NCBI GenBank assembly: GCA_039935015.1
Contig: JBDTLC010000037.1
Span: forward strand, 1 to 6,293
Reading direction: 5' to 3'
DNA from: Paralcaligenes sp039935015
GTDB lineage: Bacteria > Pseudomonadota > Gammaproteobacteria > Burkholderiales > Burkholderiaceae_B
Length of the DNA stretch: 6,293 nt
Shown: piece after piece, positions 1 through 6,293 of the stretch
Position numbering within the stretch: the stretch's first letter is position 1
Layout of the letters: every line of letters starts with the position of its first letter
Position numbers and translations under genes: made by a program
The notes under the pieces: generated by a model
Told to the model about the DNA's origin: nothing
What the model saw: the letters and a program-made list of their open reading frames with translations, nothing else
Databases searched by the model: none

Positions 1-504
1 TTGATGCGGCATGTTCATTTGCCCGGATCCCATATTCATGTGGCTGGCGTGATTGTCTGGTTGATAGGTAAGCGCTTCTACCTGGAACTCCACGTGCACT
101 TCGCCGGCCTTTGCAAAGGTGAGCGTAGCGGGAATTTTGTCACCCTGTTTGAACGGGGCTTTGATATGCATGAACATGATGTGGTAGCCGCCCGGGCTGA
201 TTTGTACGGTTTGCCCTTTGGGGATAGACAATTTTCCAACTGCTTCCATTTTTGTCATGGAGCCGTCGGTCACAGTTTGGTGCAGCTCAGCCATATCGGC
301 GGCGGTAGTGGTGATGGACAATAGCGCGTCGTCGGCTGCGCCCGTGTTTTTAATGGCCATATAGCCGGCACCCATGGTTTGCTGGGGCGCTGTGGCACGA
401 GCCCATGGATGTTCGATCTGAATAGTACCCGCCTGCTGGCCGTAGGCTGCGGCGGTGGTAAGCAGCGCCATGGCGCCCAGGGCAAATAACTTGCGTATAG
501 ACAT
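1..504 (-). CDS. Periplasmic copper chaperone, PCu(A)C family (3' end truncated by window edge)
   Basis: The frame is open from an ATG at 504-502 to the window edge, giving 168 codons without a stop; the C-terminus lies outside. Residues 1 to about 22 form a Sec signal peptide (MSIRKLF, then an Ala/Leu-rich core ending near AAAYG), so the product should be periplasmic. The mature part has the family's opening (IEHPWARATAP, 30-40). It also carries the full copper(I) signature H-X10-M-X21-H-X-M as His75, Met86, His108 and Met110. Family knowledge: these proteins bind Cu(I) and, often with Sco proteins, help metallate the CuA site of cytochrome c oxidase. After the core beta-sandwich (ends near residue 147) comes a His/Met-rich tail with HASHMNM and QMNMPH, probably extra copper ligands. 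The start is supported by AGGAAAG (515-509) four bases upstream. It is divergent from comEC. Family assignment is firm; the exact partner is unknown. Confidence 0.93.
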   Translation of the reverse strand, partial: MSIRKLFALGAMALLTTAAAYGQQAGTIQIEHPWARATAPQQTMGAGYMAIKNTGAADDALLSITTTAADMAELHQTVTDGSMTKMEAVGKLSIPKGQTVQISPGGYHIMFMHIKAPFKQGDKIPATLTFAKAGEVHVEFQVEALTYQPDNHASHMNMGSGQMNMPHQ

Positions 505-532
505 GAAGCTTTCCTGTAAAGCGATAAAAGGG

Positions 533-560
533 TGTATAGCCTGCGATTATAAGGTCTCAA
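533..560 (-). promoter_or_regulatory. Candidate sigma-70 promoter for the copper chaperone gene
   Basis: Read on the minus strand, TTGAGA (560-555) is followed after 16 bases by TATACA (538-533), a reasonable -35/-10 pair. It would give a leader of roughly 20-25 bases that contains the AGGAAAG ribosome-binding site. Overlapping it is a perfect -10 hexamer TATAAT (551-546), but no good -35 lies 16-18 bases upstream of that one. Either could be used. This is motif reading only; no copper-responsive operator was recognised. Confidence 0.45.
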
Positions 561-665
561 TCAGGGAGTCTCGCGTGGGGCGAATTGCGTATTATCCGCT
601 GGCGCGAAACTGTCCGGATGGCTCGCTTCGCATGACGATTCATCATTACTCTTGCTTATTTCGGG

Positions 666-3149
666 GTGCAGGACGTGACGGGGCGATTAAGCTTGTTGGC
701 CGTAGTGCTGGCCACCGGGGGCGCACACTATTTTCCGGCGATGCCTGATGCCGCTGCCCGGGTATGGCTCGTTTTGGGCGCCTTGGCTCTGTCCGTATGC
801 TTACTGAGAATACCGCGACCCGCGCGTGTCCTGATTCCCCTCTGGGCGGCTGTACTGGGCGTTTTGCTGACGGTCGCACGAATCGAGCAACGTCTGGCCG
901 ATGAGCTTGCGGCCAATAACGAGAATCGCGTTTCGCGCGTCGTGCTCAGAGTGGCGAGCCTGGTCAGGTTGAGACCCGATAGCCGGGCCTTTGAAGCCGA
1001 GGTCATTTCCTCGCTGCCTGCAGGCGTACCATCGCGAATTTATGTTTCGTGGACGGCGCCCGGCCAAAGTGGCCCCTATGGGCGCTTTAACCAAGCTCCG
1101 GCGCAATTTCCAGAACTGATCCCTGGCCAAATATGGCGCATGTCCCTGACGCTTAAAAAGCTGCACGGGGCTCGCAACCCCAATGCGTTCGATTACGAAT
1201 CCTACATGTTTGCGCAAGGGGTGCGAGCGACAGGCAGCGTAAGGGGCACCCCAAGATATCAGGGCGATGAGCCTTGGGTCAGTTTGGAAATAATCGCTCA
1301 GAGGGCACGACACCGTGTACGTCAAGCCATGCATGAGCATATTGACGGCATGCGCTATGGTGCCGTTTTGCTGGCGCTGGCAATAGGCGATCAGGCCAGC
1401 GTGGAGTCTGCCGATTGGCAGATTTTTAATCGCACAGGTATTACCCATTTGGTATCAATAAGTGGCTCACACATTACGATGATTGCCGCGCTGGGCGGTT
1501 TGGTCGTGCTATGGAGCTGGCGTCGGCTGCAGTTCCGCGGACGCGGATTGGCTGAGCGTGTGCCAGCTCAGATCGCCGCGGCGATGGCGGCGCTTTTGGT
1601 TGCATGGCTATATTGCTTGCTGGCAGGATGGGGCGTGCCGGCTCGACGCACTTTTCTGATGCTGGCTGTAGTGGGCGCAGCCCATCTTCTGCGCCTGCCT
1701 ATGAACGGCTCGCGCTTGTTATGCCTTGTGGTATTTACGGTGGTGATTCTCGACCCATGGGCTTTGTTTGCAAGCGGGTTCTGGCTGTCGTTTGCCGCTG
1801 TTTGTGTGCTGATGGCCAGCAGTGGTTGGGTGGGAAGCCGAATCGGTTTGCCCGCAATGACGCGTGTGCAACGCTTGAAGTTTTCTCTGTCGAGCGCGGC
1901 ACGCTTGCAATTGGCCATTACGGTAGGGTTGATGCCGTTGCTTGCACTGATCTTTCACCAGATATCATTCGCGTCGCCGCTGGCCAATGCGTACGCCATT
2001 CCTTTGATTAGCCTAGTGATAACACCCTTGTCGCTGCTGTTGGCCGCCGTGGCTTTTATTCCGGGGCTGGGCTGGCTGGCCGGCTTTTGCGGCTGGCTAG
2101 CCCATGCCTGTCTGGATTTAATGATGATTCCCACGGTTTGGCTGGCCGATTTTCGCGCGGCAAGCATTGACGTGGCGCATGCGCCGCTGGCCTTGACTCT
2201 GCTGGCTCTGCTGGGGCTTATTCTGGCGCTAATGCCTTACGGGTTTCCGGCGCGCCGTGCGGCCTGGGTGCTTATTCTACCGGCCTTATGTTGGCGTCCC
2301 GAACGCCCGCCCGAAGGCGGTTGGGATGCGTTCGCGCTAGATGTCGGGCAATCGGCTGCGATTGTGGTGCAGACAGCGCACCATGTACTGTTGTTTGATA
2401 CGGGATTGCGCAGTAGCCCTGCGAGTGATGAAGGAGCGCGTACGATATGGCCTTTCCTGCAATCAATAGGCGTGCGAAAACTAGACGTCTTGGTGGTGTC
2501 CCACGCCGACATCGATCACGCCGGGGGTGCAAGCAGCCTACTTGAAGCCGTTCAGGTCGAACAGTCTTACAGCTCGTTCGATCTGGTGAACCATTTGCGG
2601 CGCGAGGCGCGTTTATTGGGGCGGCCACAGAGTTTGCCGGTGCTTCCGCGGGCCGTGTCAGAATGTATAGCGGGCCAGGCATGGGCCATCGACGGCGTCG
2701 ATTTTCAGTTTCTGTGGCCTTCCCCGCTGCCGAAATCGGGCCGTTCGGGCAAAGCGGCCAAACCCAATGATCGTGCCTGTGTTCTGCTGGTTCGGGGCCG
2801 CGACCACTCCTTGCTGCTGACCAGCGATATAGGTGTCGTGCAGGAAATGTCGTTGCTGCGCCGCGGCCTGGGTCAGGTCGATGTCGTGCTGGCGGCGCAT
2901 CACGGTTCACGGTATTCATCCAGTCTGGATTTTGTGCAGACCGTTCAGGCCGGGCATGTGCTGGCTCAGGCGGGCTTATGGAATCGTTATGGGCATCCTG
3001 GACCCGGGGTGGTGCAGCGTTGGGAGCAGGCTGGCGCGAAATTTTGGCGTACCGATCAACATGGAGCCATTTCAGTTCGGTCCAGGCCCAATGGGCTGCA
3101 GGTTCATGGAGCGCGCGAGTATGACCGGCGCTATTGGGCTGGTCGTTGA
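666..3149 (+). CDS. comEC: DNA internalization-related competence protein ComEC/Rec2
   Basis: This is an 827-residue inner-membrane protein, full length for the family. ComEC forms the channel that passes one strand of transforming DNA into the cytoplasm, with a hydrolase domain thought to degrade the other strand. Order: three hydrophobic segments (about 8-24, 30-48, 54-72); a soluble DUF4131/OB-like part (about 85-200) with NPNAFDYESY at 171-180; the multi-pass Competence domain (about 225-525) with the hallmark SISGSHITM (264-272); then a C-terminal metallo-beta-lactamase-like domain. That domain shows DVGQ (559-562), FDTG (577-580), the metal motif SHADIDH (612-618), SD (720-721), HHGS (745-748) and NRYGHP (773-778), so its metal ligands look intact. 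The start is uncertain: GTG at 666 is the first usable start after an in-frame TGA at 633-635, and it has no clear Shine-Dalgarno; GTG at 675 is an alternative. The gene stands alone, divergent from the copper chaperone. No terminator hairpin was evident after its stop. Confidence 0.95.
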   Translation: MQDVTGRLSLLAVVLATGGAHYFPAMPDAAARVWLVLGALALSVCLLRIPRPARVLIPLWAAVLGVLLTVARIEQRLADELAANNENRVSRVVLRVASLVRLRPDSRAFEAEVISSLPAGVPSRIYVSWTAPGQSGPYGRFNQAPAQFPELIPGQIWRMSLTLKKLHGARNPNAFDYESYMFAQGVRATGSVRGTPRYQGDEPWVSLEIIAQRARHRVRQAMHEHIDGMRYGAVLLALAIGDQASVESADWQIFNRTGITHLVSISGSHITMIAALGGLVVLWSWRRLQFRGRGLAERVPAQIAAAMAALLVAWLYCLLAGWGVPARRTFLMLAVVGAAHLLRLPMNGSRLLCLVVFTVVILDPWALFASGFWLSFAAVCVLMASSGWVGSRIGLPAMTRVQRLKFSLSSAARLQLAITVGLMPLLALIFHQISFASPLANAYAIPLISLVITPLSLLLAAVAFIPGLGWLAGFCGWLAHACLDLMMIPTVWLADFRAASIDVAHAPLALTLLALLGLILALMPYGFPARRAAWVLILPALCWRPERPPEGGWDAFALDVGQSAAIVVQTAHHVLLFDTGLRSSPASDEGARTIWPFLQSIGVRKLDVLVVSHADIDHAGGASSLLEAVQVEQSYSSFDLVNHLRREARLLGRPQSLPVLPRAVSECIAGQAWAIDGVDFQFLWPSPLPKSGRSGKAAKPNDRACVLLVRGRDHSLLLTSDIGVVQEMSLLRRGLGQVDVVLAAHHGSRYSSSLDFVQTVQAGHVLAQAGLWNRYGHPGPGVVQRWEQAGAKFWRTDQHGAISVRSRPNGLQVHGAREYDRRYWAGR

Positions 3150-3234
3150 GGATATTGGTTGTGCGTAACAGGCCGCCCACTCGGGGATTAATCAAAGCCA
3201 CGTCAACAGTAGCCCTTCCAGTAGGGTGAATCCG

Positions 3235-3311
3235 CTTGTGGATTTTGTCCGGATGCGCGATGATTAGTACATTGTCCACAAGATATATTCAGCTCACGAG
3301 GGCTCCACAAG
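3235..3311. repeat. Three TCCACAAG octamers upstream of bkdA1, possible operator
   Basis: The octamer TCCACAAG occurs on the plus strand at 3275-3282 and 3304-3311, and as its reverse complement CTTGTGGA at 3235-3242. The two direct copies extend to TCCACAAGA. The first and second copies form an inverted repeat with a 32-base interior, and that interior holds the candidate promoter hexamers. I found no other copy in the window. The arrangement suggests a binding site for a transcriptional regulator of the bkd operon, but no regulator can be named. The middle copy, TTGTCCACA, is also one mismatch from the DnaA box TTATCCACA. Confidence 0.45.
3245..3273 (+). promoter_or_regulatory. Candidate promoter of the bkd operon
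   Basis: TTGTCC (3245-3250) and TACATT (3268-3273) are separated by 17 bases, giving a moderate sigma-70-like pair about 60 bases upstream of the bkdA1 start. Both hexamers lie between the inverted TCCACAAG arms. A second AT-rich hexamer, TATATT (3284-3289), could serve as a -10 instead but has no convincing -35. The bkd operon needs some promoter here, because comEC ends 186 bases upstream and is functionally unrelated. Read-through from comEC cannot be excluded. Confidence 0.35.
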
Positions 3312-3335
3312 ACACTTCGAAAGCGAATTCACATC

Positions 3336-4571
3336 ATGAGCCAGACGCCATCCCTACATCTGCATGTGCCCGAACCCACCGGGCGCCCAGGCTGTCATAC
3401 TGATTTTTCCTATCTGCATTTGTCGCCCGCAGGCACGGTTCGCCGCCCTCCTGTAGATGTAGATCCCATCGAGATGGGCGACTTGGTTTATGCGCTGGTA
3501 CGTGTACTCGATGATGAAGGCCAGGCAGTGGGCCCCTGGATGCCCAACCTCAGCACAGAGTCACTGCGCAAGGGTTTGCGCAGTATGTTGAAAACGCGAA
3601 TTTTCGATGCGCGCATGGTGATCGCGCAGCGTCAGAAAAAGTTGTCGTTTTATATGCAATCTCTGGGCGAAGAAGCCATCGGGACTGCACACGGCATGGC
3701 GCTGTCGGACGGTGATATGTGCTTTCCTTCGTATCGCCAGCAAAGCCTCTTGATGGTGCGCGACGATGTCCGTCTAGTCGATCTGATCTGCCAGCTATTG
3801 TCGAACCAGCGCGATCCGCTTAAGGGCAGGCAGTTGCCTGTGTTGTATTCAGTGCGCCGAGCCGGTTTTTTCTCAGTGTCGGGTAACCTGGCCACGCAGT
3901 TCATTCAAGCGGTAGGTTGGGGTATGGCATCGGCCATCAAAGGTGATAACAAGATTGCGTCAGGCTGGATCGGTGATGGCGCCACGGCCGAATCCGATTT
4001 TCACACAGCGCTGACGTTCGCTCATGTTTATCAGGCGCCGGTCATCCTTAATGTTGTCAATAATCAGTGGGCAATTTCCACTTTCCAGGCTTTGGCAGGA
4101 GGCGAAAGTACTACGTTTGCAGCGCGTGGGGCGGGCTCCGGTATTGCCTCGCTGCGGGTTGACGGCAATGATTTCCTGGCCGTTTATGCCGCATCGCAAT
4201 GGGCGATAGAACGGGCGCGCAGTAATTTGGGGCCCACGCTGATCGAGTGGGTCACCTACCGGGGGGGGCCGCATTCTACGTCAGACGATCCCTCTAAGTA
4301 CCGGCCAGCCGACGATTGGGCGCAATTTCCCCTGGGAGACCCTGTTGAGCGGCTTAAGCAGCATATGATCGGGCGTGCGATCTGGTCCGAGCAAGAGCAT
4401 GAAGACACCAAGAAAGAGCTCGAAGCCGAGGTTATCGCAGCACAAAAGGAAGCCGAGCGCTACGGGTCCCTTGCAACAGGCCATACTTTCAGCAATCTAA
4501 GTATGTTCGAAGATGTATACAAAGACATGCCTCAGCATTTGCGCAGGCAGCTTGCGCAACTGGAGCGATGA
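3336..4571 (+). CDS. bkdA1: Branched-chain 2-oxoacid dehydrogenase E1 component, alpha subunit
   Basis: The 411-residue product matches the length and, as I recall it, most of the sequence of Pseudomonas BkdA1 (about 410 residues). It starts with the typical LHVPEPTGRPGC (8-19). With the beta subunit it forms the cytoplasmic E1 that decarboxylates 2-oxoisovalerate and the keto acids of Leu and Ile, using thiamine diphosphate. Visible sites are YRQQS (133-137) at the cofactor pocket, the thiamine-diphosphate/Mg motif starting at GDG (213-215) and ending in NN (242-243), and the loop HSTSDDPSKYR (313-323). That loop corresponds to the segment phosphorylated in the mammalian enzyme; bacterial phosphorylation is not implied. 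The ATG at 3336 has only a weak GAAAG-like sequence upstream, but it gives the expected N-terminus. Its stop overlaps the first possible start of bkdA2, so the two are translationally coupled. An eight-G run (4261-4268) encodes Arg-Gly-Gly just before that loop. Confidence 0.96.
   Translation: MSQTPSLHLHVPEPTGRPGCHTDFSYLHLSPAGTVRRPPVDVDPIEMGDLVYALVRVLDDEGQAVGPWMPNLSTESLRKGLRSMLKTRIFDARMVIAQRQKKLSFYMQSLGEEAIGTAHGMALSDGDMCFPSYRQQSLLMVRDDVRLVDLICQLLSNQRDPLKGRQLPVLYSVRRAGFFSVSGNLATQFIQAVGWGMASAIKGDNKIASGWIGDGATAESDFHTALTFAHVYQAPVILNVVNNQWAISTFQALAGGESTTFAARGAGSGIASLRVDGNDFLAVYAASQWAIERARSNLGPTLIEWVTYRGGPHSTSDDPSKYRPADDWAQFPLGDPVERLKQHMIGRAIWSEQEHEDTKKELEAEVIAAQKEAERYGSLATGHTFSNLSMFEDVYKDMPQHLRRQLAQLER
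4562..4565 (+). promoter_or_regulatory. Ribosome-binding site that favours the second ATG of bkdA2
   Basis: GGAG sits inside the last codons of bkdA1. It is eight bases from ATG 4574 but only two from ATG 4568, so normal spacing favours 4574 as the bkdA2 start. The 4568 start would overlap the bkdA1 stop as ATGA and add two residues (Met-Ile). Confidence 0.5.
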
Positions 4572-4573
4572 TC

Positions 4574-5614
4574 ATGGCCGATTTGATCAACAAGGGGCCC
4601 ACGCGGCCCATGACCATGATTCAGGCACTACGATCGGCCATGGATATCATGCTCGAACGCGACAGCAACGTGGTCGTCTTTGGACAAGATGTCGGGTATT
4701 TTGGCGGCGTGTTTCGTTGCACCGAAGGCTTGCAGGCCAAATATGGCAAATCGCGCGTGTTCGATGCGCCTATTTCCGAGGGCGGAATTGTAGGGGCGGC
4801 GGTCGGCATGGGAGCCTATGGCTTGCGTCCCGTCGTTGAAATTCAATTTGCCGATTATTTTTATCCCGCGTCCGATCAGATCGTCTCCGAAGCGGCGCGT
4901 TTGCGTTATCGCTCGGCGGGCGAATTCACGGCGCCTATTACGATCCGGATGCCTTGTGGCGGAGGCATCTATGGCGGGCAGACGCATAGTCAAAGTCCTG
5001 AAGCACTTTTCACCCATGTGAGCGGCTTGCGCACGGTAATGCCATCTAATCCTTACGATGCCAAGGGCCTGTTGATTGCTTCGATTGAAAACGATGATCC
5101 AGTCATATTTCTCGAGCCCAAGCGCCTGTATAACGGTCCATTCGATGGCCATCACGACAAACCCATTGTGCCTTGGTCCAAACACGCTTTAGGCGAGGTA
5201 CCCGAGGGCTATTACACAGTACCGCTCGAATCGGCATCGGTTTTTCGCAAGGGTGCGGCGCTTACGGTGCTGACCTATGGCACCATGGTTTTCGTGTCTG
5301 AAGCGGCGGCCGAAGAAACCGGGATCGACGCCGAGATCATCGATTTGCGAAGCATTTGGCCGCTTGATCTGGATGCCATTGTGAAGTCAGTAAAAAAGAC
5401 TGGCCGCTGCGTGGTGGTACACGAAGCCACTCGCACCAGCGGCTTTGGCGCCGAACTGATCGCGTTGGTGCAAGAGCATTGCTTTTATCATCTAGAGGCA
5501 CCGATTGAACGCGTAACGGGTTGGGACACCCCTTATCCACATGCGCAAGAATGGGCTTATTTCCCGGGTCCGGGGCGGGTTGGGGCGGCTTTCAAACGAG
5601 CGATGGAAGACTGA
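4574..5614 (+). CDS. bkdA2: Branched-chain 2-oxoacid dehydrogenase E1 component, beta subunit
   Basis: This is the partner of BkdA1 in the E1 heterotetramer. It completes the active site and helps dock E1 on the E2 core. The product has 346 residues from ATG 4574, or 348 from ATG 4568; residue numbers here use 4568. It has the transketolase pyrimidine-binding domain first (about 15-190) and the transketolase C-terminal domain after (about 205-340). Recognisable segments are GQDVGYFGGVFR (39-50), ISEGGIVG (69-76) with the conserved cofactor-contacting Glu71, FADYFYPASDQI (94-105), the loop ending in THSQSPE (139-145), VVHEATRT (283-290) and PYPHAQEWAYFP (322-333). All are near-identical, from memory, to Pseudomonas BkdA2. 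There is no gap to bkdA1 beyond two bases, and its stop overlaps the bkdB start by one base (TGATG), so the three genes are one operon. No defect is visible. Confidence 0.96.
   Translation: MADLINKGPTRPMTMIQALRSAMDIMLERDSNVVVFGQDVGYFGGVFRCTEGLQAKYGKSRVFDAPISEGGIVGAAVGMGAYGLRPVVEIQFADYFYPASDQIVSEAARLRYRSAGEFTAPITIRMPCGGGIYGGQTHSQSPEALFTHVSGLRTVMPSNPYDAKGLLIASIENDDPVIFLEPKRLYNGPFDGHHDKPIVPWSKHALGEVPEGYYTVPLESASVFRKGAALTVLTYGTMVFVSEAAAEETGIDAEIIDLRSIWPLDLDAIVKSVKKTGRCVVVHEATRTSGFGAELIALVQEHCFYHLEAPIERVTGWDTPYPHAQEWAYFPGPGRVGAAFKRAMED
5605..5609 (+). promoter_or_regulatory. Ribosome-binding site of bkdB
   Basis: GGAAG lies four bases before ATG 5614, within the final codons of bkdA2. It supports that start and points to coupled translation across the one-base overlap. 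Confidence 0.6.
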
Positions 5615-6293
5615 TGGGTATCCATATCATCAAGATGCCCGATATTGGTGAGGGCATAGCCGAGGTCGAACTGGCGCAGTGGCACGTAAAGCCGGGCGAT
5701 CGCGTTACCGAAGATCAGGTGCTGGTCGAAGTCATGACCGACAAGGCTACAGTTGAGGTGCCGTCGCCTGTTATAGGTACGGTCATCGCACTGGGTGGCA
5801 AAGCGGGCGATGTCATGGCGGTGGGCTCCGAGCTGATACGCATCGAAATCGCCGACGATATGTCTGAACCCAGCCATGGTGTTGGTACGGTACCCAAAAC
5901 GTCAGAGGCAATGGTCGTGGCACCTCTTGCGGGTGCTATGGCGGACAAGTCTCGCTCTGGCGATGTCATGGAATCTGTAGCGGCGACCGTCGTGGGTACC
6001 GTCTCTGGCATGCTTCCCATGAACCAAAGACCACTGGCTTCGCCTTCGGTGCGTCGTCATGCGCGTCAGTTGGGGCTTGACCTGCGAGCCGTGCAAGGCA
6101 GTGGCCCGTCGGGACGCATTCGTCATCAGGACTTAAGTGCTTCTGTGGAGAATCAAGCGGGAAGTGGTAACGCGCCCATTGCTGCCGCGGGCTACGCCGA
6201 GCGCCACGACGAAAATCAGGTTCCGGTTATTGGCTTGCGCCGCAAAATAGCGCAAAGAATGCAGGAGGCCAAGCGTCACATTCCACACTTCAC
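5614..6293 (+). CDS. bkdB: Branched-chain 2-oxoacid dehydrogenase E2, lipoamide acyltransferase (3' end truncated by window edge)
   Basis: The first 226 residues are present. E2 is the core of the complex: its lipoyl lysine takes the acyl group from E1, and the catalytic domain hands it to CoA. Residues 1-79 are a single lipoyl domain (IIKMPDIGEGIAEVEL at its start) with the lipoylated Lys44 in MTDKATVEVPSP. Residues 80-138 are a linker. Residues 140-175 are the peripheral-subunit binding domain (LASPSVRRHARQLGL, then GSGPSGRI at 162-169), which holds E1 or E3. From about 203 the acyltransferase domain begins with VPVIGLRRKIAQRM, near-identical from memory to Pseudomonas BkdB. The catalytic His/Asp motif near the C-terminus lies beyond the window. 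The linker has few prolines, unlike the Ala/Pro-rich linkers usual in the family. The E3 gene would be expected next. Confidence 0.95.
   Translation, partial: MGIHIIKMPDIGEGIAEVELAQWHVKPGDRVTEDQVLVEVMTDKATVEVPSPVIGTVIALGGKAGDVMAVGSELIRIEIADDMSEPSHGVGTVPKTSEAMVVAPLAGAMADKSRSGDVMESVAATVVGTVSGMLPMNQRPLASPSVRRHARQLGLDLRAVQGSGPSGRIRHQDLSASVENQAGSGNAPIAAAGYAERHDENQVPVIGLRRKIAQRMQEAKRHIPHF

Noticed and set aside
611..620. TGTCCGGATG shared between the region before comEC and the region before bkdA1 (3246-3255)
   Set aside because: Shared 10-mers are expected by chance many times within a 6.3-kb window, and the flanks do not extend the match.
455..748. Plus-strand open frame across the chaperone-comEC intergenic region
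   Set aside because: It begins inside the copper chaperone gene on the opposite strand and ends inside comEC. Its translation has no recognisable feature.
801..1448. Minus-strand open frame of 215 codons opposite the 5' half of comEC
   Set aside because: No family features are visible, and it is fully covered by a well-supported gene on the other strand.
3210..3228. Small hairpin-like CCCT/AGGG arms after comEC as a terminator
   Set aside because: The stem is only four to five base pairs and no T-run follows.
2272..3279. Long minus-strand open frame of 335 codons opposite the end of comEC
   Set aside because: It lies antisense to the conserved metallo-hydrolase domain of comEC. Its translation is rich in Pro, Arg and Ala with no recognisable domain, as expected of a GC-rich shadow frame.
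3272..3280. TTGTCCACA as a DnaA box, hinting at a replication origin
   Set aside because: There is one near-match with two poorer ones, no AT-rich unwinding region, and no origin-associated genes such as dnaA, dnaN or parAB nearby.
4628..5185. Minus-strand open frame of 185 codons opposite bkdA2
   Set aside because: It is a shadow of a highly conserved gene; no motif or ribosome-binding site supports it.

Overview
The window holds five protein-coding genes and looks like an ordinary chromosomal region of a Gram-negative proteobacterium. Base composition is moderately high in GC. The branched-chain keto-acid dehydrogenase genes resemble, as far as I recall, those of Pseudomonas and of Burkholderiales such as the Alcaligenaceae. 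The ComEC and periplasmic copper chaperone types fit a betaproteobacterium. The genus is an inference and cannot be fixed from this sequence alone.

Layout. (1) Positions 1-504, minus strand: most of a secreted PCu(A)C-type copper chaperone, with its C-terminus cut off by the window edge. (2) Positions 505-665: a 161-bp divergent intergenic region carrying the chaperone's ribosome-binding site and a plausible sigma-70 promoter on the minus strand. (3) Positions 666-3149, plus strand: a full-length comEC/rec2 DNA-uptake channel gene. (4) Positions 3150-3335: a 186-bp intergenic region with no gene, which contains three copies of the octamer TCCACAAG (one inverted) around a possible promoter. 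(5) Positions 3336-6293, plus strand: the tightly packed start of a bkd operon, namely E1-alpha (bkdA1), E1-beta (bkdA2) and the first half of E2 (bkdB), which runs off the right edge.

The three bkd genes encode successive parts of one machine, the branched-chain 2-oxoacid dehydrogenase complex. E1 (alpha2-beta2, thiamine diphosphate dependent) decarboxylates the keto acids of Val, Leu and Ile. The acyl group then passes to the lipoyl arm of E2 and on to CoA. The dedicated E3 gene (lpdV type) would be expected just downstream, outside the window. The copper chaperone and comEC have no evident functional link to bkd or to each other.

I do not see a previously undescribed system here. The least explained signal is the TCCACAAG repeat cluster directly upstream of bkdA1, which may be an operator. 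Smaller curiosities are a G8 run inside bkdA1, the Met/His-rich tail of the copper chaperone and an atypical E2 linker.
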